In this document: positions 4,484 through 8,070 of the stretch, piece by piece
How the letters are laid out: every line of letters begins with the position of its first letter
How positions within the stretch are numbered: position 1 is the stretch's first letter
NCBI GenBank assembly: GCA_027310845.1
Contig: DAIDAB010000089.1
Location: forward strand, 1 to 8,070
Direction: 5' to 3'
Origin: a bacterium
GTDB taxonomy: Archaea > Thermoproteota > Nitrososphaeria > Nitrososphaerales > CADDZS01
Length of the DNA: 8,070 nt
Position numbers and translations under genes: made by a program
Notes under the pieces: model-generated
Databases searched by the model: none
What the model was told of the DNA's origin: nothing
Seen by the model: only the letters and a program-made list of their open reading frames with translations

Positions 4484-6352
4484 TTATGAGAGCACGCATT
4501 CTTCATTGTTGATCGCATGGAAAAAGACTGGGACGTTCTGTGTGTTTGTCGCCCTATAGCTTGCAAGAAGCCAATCGCCAGGTGCGAAATTTAGGCTTCG
4601 CTCGAGCAATGCATCGTCAATAGCAAAGGTGTCTCCCACGAGCTGCCTGTCGTACGGCCTTGGAAGCGTGCCTACAAAATAGCTGTGTATCTGGTGCAGT
4701 GCGCTCGTGTTAAGGTGCGCGAGCCTCTGAGTCGAAATCCATCCGTGAAGGTGGTACTTCCTTCCATGTCTCAGCAGCCTCTCTACCGCCCTGCTCGACT
4801 CTGCGGTGCCCTCCGCGGCCTTGTAGAGCGAGTCACTAGGGACAAATTCCTGCGCCTCGTCGAAGACAAAGAGTATCCTTGGATGCAAATTGAAACTAGA
4901 GCGCCTTCGCCTAAACACGTCGTCAATGATACGGGCAGCAATGTCCCTTGAGGTCTCGATTTCCTCATCGATGACAAAGAGCTTTGGCGTATTCTGGGAA
5001 TCGTCGAGCAGTTCCGTAACAAGCGTCTCAAGAGAATATCCAAGCTCCTCTGGCTCGCCAATGTCTTGCTGCAGCCTCTCCAGCATCGCGCTGACTAGTC
5101 CATACAGCGTCGTGTTCGTCCTGACACCGGAGCGCTTGAAGTATTCTAGTATCTCCGAGAGGAGCGGAAGTATTTCCTTGTCAACTAGGTCTTCATCGCT
5201 TTTCTCCGAGTCCTTTAGGAAGGCGTTGATCCTATCTATTACATAGATTGATGCCTGCTGGTTTGCGTTGAATTTCTCTGACGCGGTCTGGCTAAGAGAG
5301 TCAAGCAGCCCTGCATAAGTCCTGTAGTGAGAAACAGCGTCGAGGTACCCGGGCTTGATGTACATAGGCTTGCACTTTTCCTGATCGAACAGTTTCTCAA
5401 TTAGCTTCTCAATCTCCTTAGCCTTCGGTTCTAGGGCGTCAGGCACCACGTGTTTCTTTCGGAACTCTTCGGCTTTCTGCGCGTTGCTCGGCTCTTTCTT
5501 TCTGTTCGGCTCTCCTCGCATTGAGTAGACAATCCTGCTTGAAAGCGACACAAGCTGGTCAAGCAAATGAATCCCATACTCTGATGAAACATCAAACACC
5601 ACGACTTTGAGGTCTGGAATCGCCGCAAGAGCCTTTCTCACAACCATCGAGGTGAGATAGCTCTTTCCGCCTCCAGTGTGGCAGAACACTCCCACATGGT
5701 AGTTGATGAGTTGAGTGAAATCAATTGTAAATGGCACAGTTTCATCTATGACTCCTAAGAGATCACCAATGCAGTACGCATCAGCACTAGCTTCTCCAGG
5801 CTTTGGGACGTAGCAGACAAAACGCCTGACCGCCTCCTTGTTCAGGAGCCTCACTTCAGAGCCGACCAAAAGAGGCGAGTATTTCCTCTCGTACTTTATC
5901 CCATCAGAGAAATCCACAATGTATCCAGTGGGGGATGCGATGATGTCGACCCAGGTACTCTTGGAGTTATGTTTCCACTCCTGTTCAATTAATCCCATGA
6001 ACTCTCCCCTCAATGCGCCAGGCTGGCTCGTACTCAATGTGAGCATAGAGTAGTGCATCGGTGCAATGTCTGCTATTTCGAAAACTGAATAGGCCATGTC
6101 AGACGCTAGGTTCTTGACATTAGGAATCGCGAGAAGCTGCCCTGGAGAGAGTTTTTGCACGACTTCGGGATCGTAAACCGCTTCGACTCTAGCAAGCTTG
6201 AAAGTCGTCATAGTCTTTCCATCCGCTGACTGCCTAGTCTGGGTAGAAACCTCCCTCAGCTTTGCTTCGAACTTGCCGTGGAGATCTTCAAGCCAGCCAC
6301 GCTTACCTTCAGAACCTGCGGCGCCTTTCTGGATAGAATCGAGCTTGCTCAA
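4484..6352 (-). CDS. herA: HerA-family DNA translocase/ATPase (DUF87)
   Basis: A 622-residue P-loop ATPase of the HerA/FtsK superfamily. HerA forms a hexameric ring that pumps duplex DNA and activates NurA during double-strand-break resection. Residues about 50-175 look like the N-terminal HAS beta-barrel. Walker A is F223-C-H-T-G-G-G-K230-S; canonical HerA has a T-G-S-G-K-S core, so C-H and G228 are unusual. V-F-D-V-S-S-E-Y-G (252-260) is the conserved HerA strand with acidic residues. A charged helical insert spans about 280-450. Walker B is I-L-F-V-F-D498-E499-A-Q. L-L-R-H-G-R-K-Y (526-533) contains the likely arginine finger, and W-I-S-T-Q-R (538-543) is the sensor. F-A-P-G-D-W-L-L (589-596) fits the C-terminal closing strand. 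The start appears to be the TTG at 6350-6352, because an in-frame TGA lies three codons upstream; M48 is an alternative that would still keep the barrel. It follows the nurA-like gene by 56 bp and is very likely co-transcribed. All ATPase motifs are intact, so it should be active. Confidence 0.88.
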   Translation of the reverse strand: MSKLDSIQKGAAGSEGKRGWLEDLHGKFEAKLREVSTQTRQSADGKTMTTFKLARVEAVYDPEVVQKLSPGQLLAIPNVKNLASDMAYSVFEIADIAPMHYSMLTLSTSQPGALRGEFMGLIEQEWKHNSKSTWVDIIASPTGYIVDFSDGIKYERKYSPLLVGSEVRLLNKEAVRRFVCYVPKPGEASADAYCIGDLLGVIDETVPFTIDFTQLINYHVGVFCHTGGGKSYLTSMVVRKALAAIPDLKVVVFDVSSEYGIHLLDQLVSLSSRIVYSMRGEPNRKKEPSNAQKAEEFRKKHVVPDALEPKAKEIEKLIEKLFDQEKCKPMYIKPGYLDAVSHYRTYAGLLDSLSQTASEKFNANQQASIYVIDRINAFLKDSEKSDEDLVDKEILPLLSEILEYFKRSGVRTNTTLYGLVSAMLERLQQDIGEPEELGYSLETLVTELLDDSQNTPKLFVIDEEIETSRDIAARIIDDVFRRRRSSFNLHPRILFVFDEAQEFVPSDSLYKAAEGTAESSRAVERLLRHGRKYHLHGWISTQRLAHLNTSALHQIHSYFVGTLPRPYDRQLVGDTFAIDDALLERSLNFAPGDWLLASYRATNTQNVPVFFHAINNEECVLS

Positions 6353-6408
6353 GAGGAATCAGGCATCAACTGGATCTCGATTTGAGATTAAATGCATACT
6401 GATTTTTC
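6353..6408 (-). promoter_or_regulatory. Short nurA-herA spacer with a TATA-like element
   Basis: The 56-bp gap contains ATTTAATC on the minus strand (6386-6393), about 34-41 bases before the herA TTG. That placement would give a very short leader, so an internal promoter is possible. A small hairpin (ATCTC at 6374-6378 with GAGAT at 6384-6388) overlaps it. No Shine-Dalgarno precedes the TTG. Evidence is composition and spacing only. Confidence 0.2.
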
Positions 6409-8070
6409 TCACTTCTTCGATCTGCGCTCAGATTCTACAGTAGCTCTGTAATCTCTGTACCTCCGCTCGTAGAGTATTTGTTGGTCAAGCCTTGATTTGC
6501 TGATCTCGAGGTCAACCGCTGCGGAGCATGTCCTTTTCGCTTCGGTTTCAGCTATTTTCGCCCTCTTGTCCGCCAAAAACAGTGGGTAATTGTGGCCGAG
6601 GGCTTCAGGTATTGGCTCCCTACCCATAGAGGAGAGTATGCCCATGATCAAGTCGGAGATGGGCGCATCTTTCAAGAAATGAATTGCTGGGACGATTCTT
6701 TCCTCAACCGTGTCCCTATGAGTCAACAAGAGTTCTGGCCCTTCGATGCTCTCGTATTGTGGATAGCACGGCCTATCGTAAAGGAAGACATGGGAGCGAA
6801 CTGTGGGATCATCTTCGCTGTTCCAGAGCTGAAAATAGGCCTTTACGAACATCCTTTCAGGTGCTATGACGTTCTTGAATGCGCCCTTCACGGAGCACTC
6901 TCCTCTCTTCTTTGATTCGCCGCCTGGACTGATTGTGCGAAAGCAAACATCGTACTCAAAAGTCCTCCACGGAGTTCTTAAGATCGAATTGTTGACTAGG
7001 CTGTTTGCCTGAAGGAGCATCTTATCGCTCTCAAATCTCGGAATCTCTTTCAAGAGTCTGAGGAGGCCTCCTGTTTCAAGTATTGGAATAACCGTCCTAA
7101 CAAGTTCGTTTGCTGCAGAGTCCTTCACTATCCCGAGAAGCAATATGTTTCTCTTCCACGCCTCGAACAGGAGCGCTGAAATCATGACAAGAGTAAGATA
7201 ATCAATGTCTTCAGCAGTGATCCACCTGTCTAGGCCTTTATACCGTAAAGGATGATCTTTCCCGTGACGGTGGAAGATGTAGTTTGAGAGTTCTAGAGTA
7301 CCTTCAAGCAGTCTTTTCCAGAAGTTCCTCAGAGAATCAGAAGCAAAGATCATATGCTCACCAGATGAGTCTTGTTTCACTGCATAGGCTCCGCGAAATG
7401 CGGGAGTCTTGTCAAGCTCTCTCTGGATGTATTCTATTCTTCCTTCGTTTGCACGAAGTCTTTCCACAATTTGCTTTGCGGTCAGAGATCCATCTCTGAT
7501 CAAGAGATCAATTGCAGCGTATTTTAGCAGATGGCTCCTAGGCGCAGGCAAAGTTAATTCTGGATTTGAGACGAGCATACGCCCTAATTCGAGATCTGCC
7601 TTTGTGATCTTGCCCAAAGATGTGTCAAAACCTTCGAGAAAAGATCTATCTTCTTCGATGTACTCTCGCATCTTCCAGCTGATGTGCGCAATGTCGCCGG
7701 AGACTGTGCGATCCATCAGAACCACTTTGATTCTTGGATCCCTTTTGATTGAATTAAATGCAAGATAGTATTCAGAGAGACACATGAGTGAAGAAGACAC
7801 TCTTTGAGGATCGATCTCTCCTCCTTCTGTGTTCTCCGCGTTGACAATCGAAGCATATTCTTCGCTTACGGGAATAGCAGAACTCAGGGACGAGGAATCC
7901 TCGCTTGTCTTCGGAGCTTCAGCAAAGACCTCGCCCGCCTCTGAGAAGCGCAGTCCTCCAGCATACGCAAAGGCACCCGCGTAGAAAACTATCATGTCAA
8001 GGCGGTCGTCTTCGAACTTTGTTCCGTCGATCGCGAGGTAGCGCACCTCATCAGTCCCAAAGAATTTGAT
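6409..8070 (-). CDS. nurA: NurA-family nuclease, 5' end beyond the window
   Basis: 553 codons are visible and the frame is open to the window edge, so the true start lies outside. A GTG at 8044-8046 is only an internal candidate, since F-F-G-T-D-E upstream of it looks coding. Numbering from that GTG: A-I-D7-G-T begins the RNase H-like NurA core with its first metal-binding Asp. V-V-L-M-D112-R-T matches the second acidic strand. L-G-I-V-K308-D-S matches the NurA h-x-S-K motif with Val replacing Ser. R-M-F-V-K-A-Y-F-Q-L (398-407) fits the strand before the fourth motif. H485-N-Y-P-L-F-L-A-D493-K-R-A-K-I matches the final G-Y-P...A-H motif with Asp where His is usual. Residues about 170-215 suggest an inserted winged-helix-like segment. 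The C-terminus (about 515-545) is highly charged, probably coiled. Most NurA proteins are about 250-450 residues, so this is long. NurA is a 5'-3' nuclease driven by HerA; the next gene is herA. Confidence 0.75.
   Translation of the reverse strand: MKFFGTDEVRYLAIDGTKFEDDRLDMIVFYAGAFAYAGGLRFSEAGEVFAEAPKTSEDSSSLSSAIPVSEEYASIVNAENTEGGEIDPQRVSSSLMCLSEYYLAFNSIKRDPRIKVVLMDRTVSGDIAHISWKMREYIEEDRSFLEGFDTSLGKITKADLELGRMLVSNPELTLPAPRSHLLKYAAIDLLIRDGSLTAKQIVERLRANEGRIEYIQRELDKTPAFRGAYAVKQDSSGEHMIFASDSLRNFWKRLLEGTLELSNYIFHRHGKDHPLRYKGLDRWITAEDIDYLTLVMISALLFEAWKRNILLLGIVKDSAANELVRTVIPILETGGLLRLLKEIPRFESDKMLLQANSLVNNSILRTPWRTFEYDVCFRTISPGGESKKRGECSVKGAFKNVIAPERMFVKAYFQLWNSEDDPTVRSHVFLYDRPCYPQYESIEGPELLLTHRDTVEERIVPAIHFLKDAPISDLIMGILSSMGREPIPEALGHNYPLFLADKRAKIAETEAKRTCSAAVDLEISKSRLDQQILYERRYRDYRATVESERRSKK

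Noticed and set aside
4351..4566. 71-codon minus-strand open frame spanning the end of herA and the PIN boundary
   Set aside because: It overlaps the herA C-terminus in another frame and reads as Arg/Ser/Pro-rich low-quality sequence; PIN similarity is in a different frame.
4890..5246. 118-codon plus-strand frame, very Ser-rich
   Set aside because: It is antisense to the conserved herA coding sequence; the Ser-rich pattern is what the reverse strand of a charged helical region produces.
1..8070. CRISPR array or insertion sequence
   Set aside because: No regularly spaced repeats and no transposase-like coding sequence were found on either strand.

Overview
The window looks archaeal. The best-supported pair of genes is a NurA-family nuclease with a HerA-family ATPase. 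The other genes lack convincing Shine-Dalgarno sites, two coding starts appear to be TTG, and the membrane or secreted proteins have one N-terminal hydrophobic segment followed by Ser/Thr/Asn-rich, sequon-containing exteriors. A mesophilic Thaumarchaeota/Nitrososphaeria-type genome is my best guess (inference; no rRNA or other phylogenetic marker is present).

Layout. Positions 1-269 hold no gene but contain a well-formed hairpin (105-137), a 12-bp palindrome (204-215) and an A7 tract. A small Cys-rich zinc-ribbon-like gene (270-512, minus) follows; half of its zinc site is encoded just upstream of its only usable start. After a gene-free stretch (513-877) comes a GNAT acetyltransferase (878-1438, minus). 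It is divergent from a membrane-anchored exported protein (1677-2186, plus), and the 238-bp gap between them carries three copies of TGATC(A/T)TAA. A second exported protein with a pilin-like N-terminus (2367-3071, minus) is divergent from a membrane-bound winged-helix regulator (3261-3716, plus). Positions 3717-4483 look like decayed DNA: a terminator-like hairpin, a small secreted-type reading frame without a start, and the C-terminal half of a PIN-domain toxin-like gene cut off at a 10-bp direct repeat.

The right half (4484-8070, minus) is one probable operon. The nurA-like gene comes first and runs off the right edge; the herA-like gene follows after 56 bp. In known archaea HerA is a hexameric DNA translocase that works with the NurA nuclease in double-strand-break end resection, usually beside mre11 and rad50. 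No Mre11 or Rad50 is visible here, NurA is unusually long and HerA has an atypical Walker A. This may therefore be a stand-alone resection or DNA-defence module rather than the canonical repair operon.
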